Positions 1 through 6,164 of a stretch of 8,912 nt of DNA are shown here, piece by piece. The DNA is taken from positions 1-8,912 of the forward strand of contig CANCRX010000115.1 in assembly GCA_947380655.1 (NCBI GenBank). The letters run 5' to 3'. The translations under genes and the position numbers were made by a program. The stretch comes from Alcaligenaceae bacterium (GTDB lineage: Bacteria > Pseudomonadota > Gammaproteobacteria > Burkholderiales > Burkholderiaceae_B). Below the pieces are notes generated by a model. The model saw only the letters and a program-made list of their open reading frames with translations, had not been told where the DNA came from and searched no databases. The number at the start of each line of letters is the position of its first letter. Position 1 is the first letter of the stretch.

Positions 1-1400
1 GTATAGACTTGATGATAGAGCCCCGTGGCCTCGCCCGCCGCATAGAGTCCTGGGATCGCCCGACCATCCTGGTCGACAACCTGGCTATTTGAATTGATCT
101 TGATCCCGCCGTAGGTGAAACAAATGCCCGGGATGATGGGGTAGGCCATGAACGGGCCTTGATCAATGGGGCGCGACCAGTGCGATTTAGGGATTTTTAG
201 ACCTGTGGTTGCAAGGCCATCGATTTCGAGTGGTTTGAACCCTTCGCTGGACGGGCAGCTTTGATTGAAAGCCTCAACTGTGCGCTCAAGATCCGCAGCA
301 GGTAAACCGCAGTTGTGGGCTAACTCAGCCAGCGTACGTCCTTCAATGGCAGGGAGATCGGTACGTATGCTTTTTTTCCAGTTAGGGACGTCATGGATCC
401 GCTGATCAAAAATGACGTAACAAATCCCATCGGGTTGCTCACCGATTGAGCGAGAAATGTGATCGTAATTGACGTCTACCGGGCCGGGGGCTTCATTTAG
501 AAAACGCTCACTGTGCTTGTTTACCAGAATGCCATAAGTAAAATTCATCACCAGCGCTTCGGTCGCGCCGGAACGTGGGTCAAGCGGCTCGGCATGATAA
601 GAGCTGAAGTCTCCCGCAGGTGCCGCACCCGCATCAAGCGCCATGCGAATACCTTCGCCTTTGTTGTAGTAGCCACCCTTTGCAACAGGACGTACAAATT
701 TAGCGGCCTGGCCCAGATATTGCGTCAGCATTTCTGGATTGCCTTGAAAACCACCTGAAGCGATCACAATATTTTTTCCATGCAGCATCCGTTCTTGACC
801 CGTGCGGTCGGTGATGGTCAAGCCCAGGTCGCTCGACGAATCTGTGCGCCGTTGCATGCCGCGTGCGGTGGTTTCGTATAAACACGTCACGCCTTTTTTG
901 AGCGCATAGTTTCGCAGTGCCTCGATCATGGCAAGTCCGCCGCCAACGGGCATAAGCCTGGGCGCTGCGGCCGTAACAAAATAGGTTGGCAGAAAATCAA
1001 ATCTGATCCCAAAGCTTTTTAGCCAGGCAACCGTTGGTCCTGCCCCCTCTGCCAGCGTGGAAACAAGCTCCGGGTCAGGCATGCCGTGTGCTTTAACGTA
1101 AGGTGGCCAGTCGGCATAAGGCGCACTGGCGGCTTCAATAATGTTTGGATCCAGATGAAAGCCTGCATTGGAGACTAAACGTTCTTCAAAGTCATCGCTG
1201 ACTTCGGTTTCGCTTTTCATCCGGAAATAAGATTCGGTCCATCGCGTGTTGCCACCAAAATCCGCTTCAGGTGAGCGCTCGAGCACCACGACGCTCGCAC
1301 CAAGATCTGCGGCCGCAACGGCCGCAGACAGACCTGCAATACCGCTGCCAATGATTATTAAATCGTATTGTGTCTGTAGCGTATTTGATTCCTGCTGCAT
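1..1400 (-). CDS. TcuA/fumarate-reductase-like FAD flavoprotein, paralogue 1 (C-terminus cut off)
   Basis: Seen: an open frame of 466 codons runs from the ATG at 1398-1400 to the window edge with no stop. GGAGA at 1408-1412 lies 7 nt upstream of the start. After a polar 11-residue N-terminal extension comes a Rossmann FAD motif GSGIAG (residues 18-23) with the ribose-binding Glu41. Later landmarks are SYHAEPLDPRS around His269, RFLNEAPG about 30 residues on, and LYAAGEA near the end, the usual C-terminal FAD contact. Alignment with the downstream paralogue suggests about 24 residues are missing. Family knowledge: this is the FAD-binding-2 family (fumarate reductase, 3-ketosteroid dehydrogenase, tricarballylate dehydrogenase TcuA), whose members oxidise or reduce C-C bonds next to carboxyl or keto groups. 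TcuA-like is the closest match I recognise. No signal peptide or haem motif is visible, so it is probably cytoplasmic. It is divergent from the Bug operon and likely controlled from the shared intergenic region. The substrate is unknown. Confidence 0.9.
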   Translation of the reverse strand, partial: MQQESNTLQTQYDLIIIGSGIAGLSAAVAAADLGASVVVLERSPEADFGGNTRWTESYFRMKSETEVSDDFEERLVSNAGFHLDPNIIEAASAPYADWPPYVKAHGMPDPELVSTLAEGAGPTVAWLKSFGIRFDFLPTYFVTAAAPRLMPVGGGLAMIEALRNYALKKGVTCLYETTARGMQRRTDSSSDLGLTITDRTGQERMLHGKNIVIASGGFQGNPEMLTQYLGQAAKFVRPVAKGGYYNKGEGIRMALDAGAAPAGDFSSYHAEPLDPRSGATEALVMNFTYGILVNKHSERFLNEAPGPVDVNYDHISRSIGEQPDGICYVIFDQRIHDVPNWKKSIRTDLPAIEGRTLAELAHNCGLPAADLERTVEAFNQSCPSSEGFKPLEIDGLATTGLKIPKSHWSRPIDQGPFMAYPIIPGICFTYGGIKINSNSQVVDQDGRAIPGLYAAGEATGLYHQVY

Positions 1401-1532
1401 GCCTGTCTCTCCGTGTCTTTGACTTAATTATTTTTCTAATTGTGCAGCGTAATGACTCCAAGCACACCATATTTAAAAAAGAAATTGAGGTGGATGGATT
1501 GCTGAATATCCCTACAAACAGTTTTTCGCTTA

Positions 1533-1544
1533 TTGTTATAACAA
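1533..1544. promoter_or_regulatory. 12-bp perfect palindrome, candidate operator
   Basis: TTGTTATAACAA reads identically on both strands and lies in the divergent intergenic region, 42 bp upstream of the Bug start codon. It overlaps the only good -10-like hexamer on the plus strand (TATAAC). The TTGT/ACAA half-sites resemble operators of FadR-subfamily GntR repressors, which often control carboxylate catabolism. That assignment is inference, and no regulator gene is present in the window. Confidence 0.4.
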
Positions 1545-1575
1545 CCGCCAGCAGAGCGGGAGTATTCAAAAATAT

Positions 1576-1581
1576 AAGGAG
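1576..1581 (+). promoter_or_regulatory. Ribosome binding site of the first Bug gene
   Basis: AAGGAG lies 5 nt before the ATG at 1587. This near-consensus Shine-Dalgarno site fixes the start of the solute-binding protein just ahead of its hydrophobic signal peptide. Confidence 0.8.
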
Positions 1582-1586
1582 AACAA

Positions 1587-2591
1587 ATGCTGCGATGCAA
1601 AATAGCGCGAGTGATCGCCGTGACACTGATGATGACGGGCTGTTTGTCTCTCGGTCAGGCACAAACAAGTCAGGTACAAACAGAAGCCTTTCCGGTCCGA
1701 CCGATTCGTCTGATTGTTGGCTTCCCCGCGGGTGGTGCTTCTGATGTGGCTGCGCGCGCCGTGGCGGGTCGGATGGCAGAGTTGCTCGGCCAGCCTGTTG
1801 TGGTGGAAAACAAACCGGGCGCTGCAGGAAATATCGGCTCTGAGCTGGTGGCCAAATCCAAGCCTGATGGTTACACCTTGTTGTTTGGCACCATTTCATC
1901 TTCGATTAATGGCAGCCTGTATAAAAATCTGACCTATGACCCGGTCAAAGATTTCTCGGCGATTTCGCAAGTGACCTCAACCCCGTTTCTCTTGGTGGTC
2001 AATCCCGCTTCACCTTATCGCTCAGTACAAGACATTATTCATGCCGCCCGCGCTGCAGGGAGTTCACAAAAACTACCTGATTATGCGACGGCTGGGAATG
2101 GTTCGGGATCACATTTATTCATGGAGCTGTTTACCTCGATGGCAGGTATCCAGTTGTCTCACGTGCCCTACAGAGGTGCTGCACCAGCTATTGCTGATGT
2201 GATGGGTGGGCAAGTGCCGATCGCTTTTGACAATATTCTGACTACGCTGGCGCAGGTGCAGGGCGGTAAGTTGCGTGCATTGGCTGTCAGCACGACCTCA
2301 CGCTCGAGCGTTGCGCCTGATATTCCGACTATGTCTGAGTCAGGCGTACCGGGTTACGACGCGACAGCCTGGTTTGGTCTGTTTGCTCCGGCGGGAACAC
2401 CGGCAGATGTTGTGAACAAGATAGCGGATGCGGTCAAAAAATCTGTCCGCACACCCGAAGTCAGTGCGACCTTATTGAAGTCCGGTGCAGAGCCCGTGGG
2501 TTCAACGCCTGCAGAGTTTGATGCGTTTTACAAAGCAGAAGTGGCCAAATGGGCACGCGTCGTACAGAACGCAAAAGTAAAAATTGATTAA
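1587..2591 (+). CDS. Bug/TctC-family tripartite tricarboxylate transporter substrate-binding protein
   Basis: The product is 334 residues, normal for the family. Seen: a signal peptide with a basic start (MLRCKIAR) and a hydrophobic core to about residue 22. Cleavage could follow GQA at residue 25. MTGC19 is a marginal lipobox, so a lipoprotein is possible. The mature part opens with RPIRLIVGFPAGGASD (38-53), the classic Bug N-terminal ligand loop, followed by VVVENKPGAAGNIGS, an HVPYRG segment and a WFGLFAPAGTP block. Family knowledge: Bug proteins are periplasmic receptors that clamp small carboxylates or amides through backbone contacts, feeding TctAB transporters or acting as sensors. It is the first gene of the plus-strand operon, 8 bp before the racemase-like gene. 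No TctA or TctB is present. The ligand is presumably the substrate of the adjacent enzymes (inference). Confidence 0.95.
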   Translation: MLRCKIARVIAVTLMMTGCLSLGQAQTSQVQTEAFPVRPIRLIVGFPAGGASDVAARAVAGRMAELLGQPVVVENKPGAAGNIGSELVAKSKPDGYTLLFGTISSSINGSLYKNLTYDPVKDFSAISQVTSTPFLLVVNPASPYRSVQDIIHAARAAGSSQKLPDYATAGNGSGSHLFMELFTSMAGIQLSHVPYRGAAPAIADVMGGQVPIAFDNILTTLAQVQGGKLRALAVSTTSRSSVAPDIPTMSESGVPGYDATAWFGLFAPAGTPADVVNKIADAVKKSVRTPEVSATLLKSGAEPVGSTPAEFDAFYKAEVAKWARVVQNAKVKID

Positions 2592-2599
2592 GGAAAATG

Positions 2600-3409
2600 A
2601 TGAAAATCTGGCATCAGAGTTTTACGGTTTTAAGTGATCTTGGCCCTTATCAGGAGGCGCTTAAAAAGCATTTTGCACGTGTCGCGCGGCCTGATACGCA
2701 AATTGATATGCATGGCATGGCGCCTGGAACGTATGCTTCGAATTATCCGGGTTCTGATATTCGTCATGCGGCGTTGTTTCATTTGCATGGGATGCAGTTC
2801 ATGCAAGCCGGCGTGCTCGCTCAGGAGCAAGGCTATGACGCTTATGCCATCAGTACGCTGCCGGATCCGGCGCTGAGAGAAATCCGGGCGTTAATTGATA
2901 TTCCTGTCGTAGCGTATGGTGAATCCGCGATGCTGACCGCCTGTATGCTGGGTCGCAAATTCGGCATTCTTTGCTTCATTGAGGATTTCAATGAACTGCT
3001 CGATCAAAACGTCGAAAGCTACGGCTTGAGTTCGCGCTATGCCGGTGCCGCTCCGGTTGGATTCACGTTTAACGATGTACTGAAAGGTTTTGAGGATCCT
3101 TCTGAGATGATCGAGAAATTTAAAACCGCAGCGAGAAAATTAATTGCCCAGGGGGCTGACGTCATTATTCCCGGCGAGGCCCCGATGAATGTGTTGCTTG
3201 CACGTAATGGTGTGACTGAGGTCGATGGCGTGACGGTGATGGATTCATTAGGTACCTGGATCAAGCAGGCGGAAATGATGGTGGAGTTGCGTCGTACCTG
3301 TGGCACCAAGACCAGCCGTAAAGGTTTTTATCATCGTTTGCCTGAGTTGGCTCGTGCGAAAGAAATGTTCACCTTTTATGGGTTGGATAAGCGTCAGCCT
3401 GGTGTTTGA
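2600..3409 (+). CDS. Asp/Glu/hydantoin racemase superfamily protein lacking both catalytic cysteines
   Basis: The product is 269 residues from the ATG at 2600. An ATG also sits at 2597, but AAGGA (2590-2594) is spaced better for 2600. The fold family is recognised from ISTLPDPALREIR (84-96), IPVVAYGESAM (101-111), GRKFGIL (118-124) and ADVIIPGEAPMN (186-197), which line up with hydantoin-racemase blocks. Family knowledge: those enzymes use two cysteines, one just before the DP motif and one in a GC(A/T) motif. Here these positions are Thr86 and Glu193, so two-base cysteine racemisation is unlikely. Related folds do decarboxylation (arylmalonate decarboxylase) and isomerisation (maleate isomerase), but those also use cysteine. 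Similar proteins are often labelled simply Asp/Glu racemase family, and I recall some carrying a probably mistaken HupH name. It is probably cytoplasmic and cotranscribed with the Bug and flavoprotein genes. The actual reaction is unknown. Confidence 0.85.
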   Translation: MKIWHQSFTVLSDLGPYQEALKKHFARVARPDTQIDMHGMAPGTYASNYPGSDIRHAALFHLHGMQFMQAGVLAQEQGYDAYAISTLPDPALREIRALIDIPVVAYGESAMLTACMLGRKFGILCFIEDFNELLDQNVESYGLSSRYAGAAPVGFTFNDVLKGFEDPSEMIEKFKTAARKLIAQGADVIIPGEAPMNVLLARNGVTEVDGVTVMDSLGTWIKQAEMMVELRRTCGTKTSRKGFYHRLPELARAKEMFTFYGLDKRQPGV

Positions 3410-3440
3410 ATGTTGTATAGACTGATTGCAGCTCAAGTGT

Positions 3441-3446
3441 GAGGGG
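3441..3446 (+). promoter_or_regulatory. Ribosome binding site deciding the flavoprotein 2 start
   Basis: GAGGGG ends 7 nt before the ATG at 3454. The longer alternative start, GTG at 3439, would overlap this site and has no Shine-Dalgarno sequence of its own. The protein homology (FAD strand) also begins just after Met3454. Confidence 0.6.
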
Positions 3447-3453
3447 TAAGGAA

Positions 3454-4899
3454 ATGAGTCATAGGTTTGAAGTGGTTGTTGCGGGCTGTGGTGTGGCGGG
3501 TTTGTCGGCGGCAGTCACGGCGGCTGAGCGTGGGTTAAACGTCGCCATACTGGAGCGCGCCTCACAAGAGGATCGCGGCGGCCAGAGTCGATATACCGAG
3601 GCGTATCTGCGGATGAAAGCGATTGATCAAGTCACCGATGATTTTGAAACGTATCTCGCCTCCAACGTTGGTCTGTATGCAGACCCAGAGCTGATGGCAG
3701 AGATGTCGACCGGACGCGAAAACTGGTCTCAGGTTGCACGCAGTCTTGCGATCCCGGATCCTGAAGTGATTGGAAATTTTGCGGATCATGTGCCTCCAAC
3801 AATCAAATGGTTGCAAGGCCTGGGTGTTAAGTTTGATTTTTTACCGACACAATTTTTAACTAAAACTCAACCACGTCTATTACCCGTTGGAGGTGGTGCT
3901 GCACTCGTCGATGCGTTGGCTGCACAAGCAGAAAAGCTTGGCGTCACATTTTTTTATCACACGACAGCCAGAAAACTGTTGCAAGATGAGCGAGGTGTTG
4001 TCACGGGTTTGCTTGCACAACAGCAGGGTCAAGGCCATGTGCGGTTTAAAGGGAAAGTTGTCTTGGCCTGTGGCGGCTTTGAGGGCAATCCTGCGTTGCA
4101 GTCAAAATATATTGGCCCACGCTCGGTCTATTTAAGGCCGATCTGTAAAGGCGGGTATTTCAACCGTGGTGAAGGCATTGAAATGGCGCTTGATATTGGC
4201 GCGGCGCCCTCTGGTGATTTTGGTAGTTATCACGCGGAGCCGATTGATCCGCGCTCGAGTGTCTCAGAGCCCTCGGTATTTATTTTCCCCTATGGCATTC
4301 TGGTGAATAAAGCGGGCCAGCGGTTTGTCAACGAGGCTCCGGGCACCGTCGATGCCTGGTATGAGCGCATCACGCGTCGCATCTATGAACAAGATGAAGG
4401 CATCGCCTATGTCATCCTCGATCAGCGTGTCAAAGATATTCCGAATTACCGTTTAGGCATTCGTACCGATCAGCCGGCGATTGAGGCCGACACGATAGAA
4501 GCCTTGGCCACGCAGTTGGGAATCATGCCAGAGGTCTTGTATGAAACAGTCAAGGCTTATAACGCAGCTTGTCCAACGTCAGGAACCTACGACCCTTTGA
4601 CTGTGGACGGGCTGGCGACAACAGGTTTGATGCCACCCAAGAGCAACTGGTCCCAGCCACTGGATCGTGGCCCTTATATGGCTTATCCGATTATTTCCGC
4701 GAATGTGTTTACCTTTGGCGGACTTAAGGTCAATCCCGTCGGGCAGGTACTCGATACCGATGGCGAAGTGATGCCTAATCTATATGCCGCAGGAGAGGTG
4801 ATCGGGATGTATTACACCAACTATACCGGTGCGACCTCGGTATTAAAAGGCTTGGTATTTGGTCGGCTCGCCGCCAATCAGATTGCAGGCGAACAATGA
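3454..4899 (+). CDS. TcuA/fumarate-reductase-like FAD flavoprotein, paralogue 2 (complete)
   Basis: The product is 481 residues. Seen: FAD Rossmann motif GCGVAG (11-16), ribose-binding Glu34, a GGG turn (146-148), SYHAEPIDPRS (258-268), RFVNEAPG (290-297) and LYAAGEV (443-449), followed by the TGATS(V)LKGL helix that caps the flavin. It is the usual length for FAD-binding-2 dehydrogenases such as tricarballylate dehydrogenase TcuA. There is no N-terminal signal, cytochrome domain or Fe-S motif, so it should be a cytosolic flavoprotein that hands electrons to a separate partner not seen here. It parallels flavoprotein 1 almost throughout (29 of 36 residues identical around the HAEP motif), while the DNA differs at many synonymous sites, indicating an old duplication. 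It lies 44 bp after the racemase-like gene and 13 bp before the SDR, consistent with one transcript. Dehydrogenation of a carboxylate is the likely chemistry; the substrate is unknown. Confidence 0.93.
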   Translation: MSHRFEVVVAGCGVAGLSAAVTAAERGLNVAILERASQEDRGGQSRYTEAYLRMKAIDQVTDDFETYLASNVGLYADPELMAEMSTGRENWSQVARSLAIPDPEVIGNFADHVPPTIKWLQGLGVKFDFLPTQFLTKTQPRLLPVGGGAALVDALAAQAEKLGVTFFYHTTARKLLQDERGVVTGLLAQQQGQGHVRFKGKVVLACGGFEGNPALQSKYIGPRSVYLRPICKGGYFNRGEGIEMALDIGAAPSGDFGSYHAEPIDPRSSVSEPSVFIFPYGILVNKAGQRFVNEAPGTVDAWYERITRRIYEQDEGIAYVILDQRVKDIPNYRLGIRTDQPAIEADTIEALATQLGIMPEVLYETVKAYNAACPTSGTYDPLTVDGLATTGLMPPKSNWSQPLDRGPYMAYPIISANVFTFGGLKVNPVGQVLDTDGEVMPNLYAAGEVIGMYYTNYTGATSVLKGLVFGRLAANQIAGEQ

Positions 4900-4912
4900 A
4901 ATCGGGACTGGT

Positions 4913-5695
4913 ATGACCATACTAAAAAGTATGTTTGCAGCAGATTTTTTAGCTGGCCGTGTGGCGTTGGTGACGGGTGGTGCAGGCGGTATCGGCAGTG
5001 CGGTGTCCGAGGCGCTTGCCGCGCATGGGGCGCAAGTCGTTGCCGCAGACCTGCCTTCACGTCTGGGGGCGACAGCTACTGGTGCGGGGATCGAACATGT
5101 TGCCTTGGATGTCACGGACGCGGCAGATGTGCGGGCTTGCGTAGCGGGCGTCTTAAACAGGCACGATCGCTTGGATATTCTGGTCAATGTCGCGGGCGTT
5201 GTCTCGGTGGGTAATGCACAGCAACTCACCGAAAAAGAATGGGATCGCGTGATCGATATCAACCTGAAAGGTACGTTCTTGTGTTGCCAGTCGGTCATTG
5301 AAACGATGAAGCAGCAGCAGTTTGGCCGGATCGTGAATTTTGGTTCGGTACTCGGTAAAAACGGCGGTAATCCCCGTCCCTGGATCGATGCCGCCGAGCA
5401 AGAGCGTGCGGGTAATGTTGCCTATGGTGTCTCCAAGGCGGGTGTGCATAGCATGACGTCGTATCTCGCCAAAGAGTTGGCGGCATTTGGCATCACGGTC
5501 AACGCCGTGGCGCCTGGTCCCGTTGCCTCCGCCATGACCACCAGTTTCCCCAAAGTCCTGCGCGATTTGATTCCCATCGGGCGCATGGGGCAGGCCGATG
5601 AGATTGCAGCTGCCGTCTTATTCCTGGCTGCTCCAGGCTCAGGGTTCACAACAGGTGAAATTTTGGATGTCAATGGTGGACTGTGGTCGGACTGA
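4913..5695 (+). CDS. SDR-family NAD(P)-dependent oxidoreductase
   Basis: The product is 260 residues from the ATG at 4913, with GGGA at 4904-4907 as a modest ribosome site. A TTG at 4859 inside the previous gene is a less likely start. Classical short-chain dehydrogenase landmarks are all present: cofactor loop TGGAGGIG (21-28), Asp46 at the end of strand 2 (favours NAD over NADP), NVAG (92-95, usually NNAG), and the catalytic set Asn117, Ser145, Tyr171, Lys175 (YGVSK), then APGPV and a C-terminal NGG. Oddity: Ser145 and Tyr171 are 26 residues apart, about twice the usual 12-14, because of an insertion around NPRPWIDAAEQERAG that should lie over the active site. It is the last enzyme of the operon, presumably oxidising or reducing a hydroxyl/keto intermediate made by the neighbouring flavoprotein (inference). 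Confidence 0.93.
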   Translation: MTILKSMFAADFLAGRVALVTGGAGGIGSAVSEALAAHGAQVVAADLPSRLGATATGAGIEHVALDVTDAADVRACVAGVLNRHDRLDILVNVAGVVSVGNAQQLTEKEWDRVIDINLKGTFLCCQSVIETMKQQQFGRIVNFGSVLGKNGGNPRPWIDAAEQERAGNVAYGVSKAGVHSMTSYLAKELAAFGITVNAVAPGPVASAMTTSFPKVLRDLIPIGRMGQADEIAAAVLFLAAPGSGFTTGEILDVNGGLWSD

Positions 5696-5712
5696 GACCT
5701 GTCCGTTAGAAT
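5684..5712 (+). promoter_or_regulatory. Possible promoter of the toxin-antitoxin pair
   Basis: TAGAAT at 5707-5712 matches the -10 consensus at five of six positions. TGGTCG (5684-5689), 17 nt upstream, is only a weak -35. Initiation would fall near 5719, downstream of the ATG at 5713 and ahead of the ribosome site at 5731, which agrees with translation from 5740. Read-through from the SDR gene is also possible, since no terminator is seen between them. Confidence 0.35.
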
Positions 5713-5724
5713 ATGCCTGATATT
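5710..5724. repeat. Inverted repeat overlapping the -10 of the toxin-antitoxin pair
   Basis: AATAT-GCCTG-ATATT has perfect 5-bp arms around a 5-nt centre. It overlaps the candidate -10 box and the expected start site. Such a position would suit an autoregulatory operator, but the arms are short and AT-rich, so chance is a real alternative. Confidence 0.3.
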
Positions 5725-5730
5725 GAGTTT

Positions 5731-5737
5731 GAGGTGG
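5731..5737 (+). promoter_or_regulatory. Ribosome binding site deciding the HEPN protein start
   Basis: GAGGTGG sits just before the ATG at 5740 (GAGG core spaced 5 nt). The upstream ATG at 5713 in the same frame has no Shine-Dalgarno sequence, so 5740 is preferred. Confidence 0.6.
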
Positions 5738-5739
5738 AG

Positions 5740-6159
5740 ATGGGACAGGACATCAGGTGGCAGCAAAGATTTATAAACTACCTCAGCGCATTAAGCGCAT
5801 TGACTGAGGCGGTTGAACTCTCACGCCAGCGTGCGTTGTCCAATCTTGAACAGCAAGGTTTGATTCAGGCTTTTGAATTTACCCACGAACTCGCCTGGAA
5901 AGTTATCAAAGATTATCTCGAGTACCAGGGGATTGTCGATATCGTTGGATCACGCGATGCCAGTCGCCTAGCATTTCAAAATGGTTTGGTCGAAGATGGT
6001 GATGCCTGGATGAAAATGATTGAGGCGCGCAACCTGACTTCTCACACGTACAACCTTGCTGTTGCACAGGCTGTTGTTGAGAGTATCTTGGTGAGGTTTT
6101 ATCCCGCCTTTATGCTCTTGGCAGAGCGGTTTGGGCGATTAACAAGCCGTACGGAATAA
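5740..6159 (+). CDS. HEPN-domain toxin, HepT/HI0074-like nucleotidyltransferase substrate-binding protein
   Basis: The product is 139 residues and all-helical in character. It matches the HI0074 family (substrate-binding partner of a minimal nucleotidyltransferase): an early helix with NYLSALSALTEA, the typical QAFEFTHELAWKVIKDYLE stretch (43-61), and the HEPN signature Arg97-x4-His102-x-Tyr104 in RNLTSHTY. Family knowledge: in HepT-type toxins this R-x4-6-H-x-Y motif forms an RNase active site across a dimer, and the partner MNT protein neutralises it by adenylylating the motif tyrosine. All three key residues are intact, so activity is plausible. The gene lies 44 bp after the SDR and 5 bp before the MNT gene. 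The toxin role is inferred from family and gene pairing; some HI0074-type pairs have no demonstrated toxicity. Confidence 0.88.
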   Translation: MGQDIRWQQRFINYLSALSALTEAVELSRQRALSNLEQQGLIQAFEFTHELAWKVIKDYLEYQGIVDIVGSRDASRLAFQNGLVEDGDAWMKMIEARNLTSHTYNLAVAQAVVESILVRFYPAFMLLAERFGRLTSRTE

Positions 6160-6164
6160 GCGTG

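Larger units (their letters stand above)
1401..1586. promoter_or_regulatory. Divergent AT-rich intergenic regulatory region
   Basis: This 186-bp gap separates the start codons of flavoprotein 1 (minus) and the Bug gene (plus), so it should hold both promoters. It is clearly richer in A+T than the flanking genes. A weak minus-strand promoter can be proposed: TTGGAG (1456-1461) and TAGAAA (1433-1438) with a 17-nt spacer. On the plus strand, TATAAC at 1537-1542 resembles a -10 box and would give a leader of about 40 nt, but it has no good -35, which suggests activator dependence or a different promoter. No small gene is convincing here. Promoter positions are tentative. Confidence 0.5.

Noticed and set aside
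1267..1899. 210-codon minus-strand open frame across the divergent intergenic region
   Set aside because: It overlaps the N-terminus of flavoprotein 1 and the Bug signal peptide region, both well supported. Its translation is rich in Arg, Trp, Cys and His with no recognisable domain, typical of a shadow frame.
3439..3453. GTG start extending flavoprotein 2 by five residues
   Set aside because: The extension codes for the ribosome binding region itself, and the ATG at 3454 has a properly spaced GAGGGG.
4859..4912. TTG start extending the SDR by 18 residues into the flavoprotein gene
   Set aside because: There is no ribosome site, the start codon is rare, and SDR homology begins after the ATG at 4913.
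5713..5739. Upstream ATG for the HEPN protein
   Set aside because: It has no Shine-Dalgarno sequence and lies at or before the likely transcription start, whereas the ATG at 5740 has GAGGTGG.
5422..5766. Minus-strand frame of 114 codons opposite the SDR 3' end
   Set aside because: It lies antisense to conserved SDR sequence and the start of the HEPN gene, with no ribosome site or family features.
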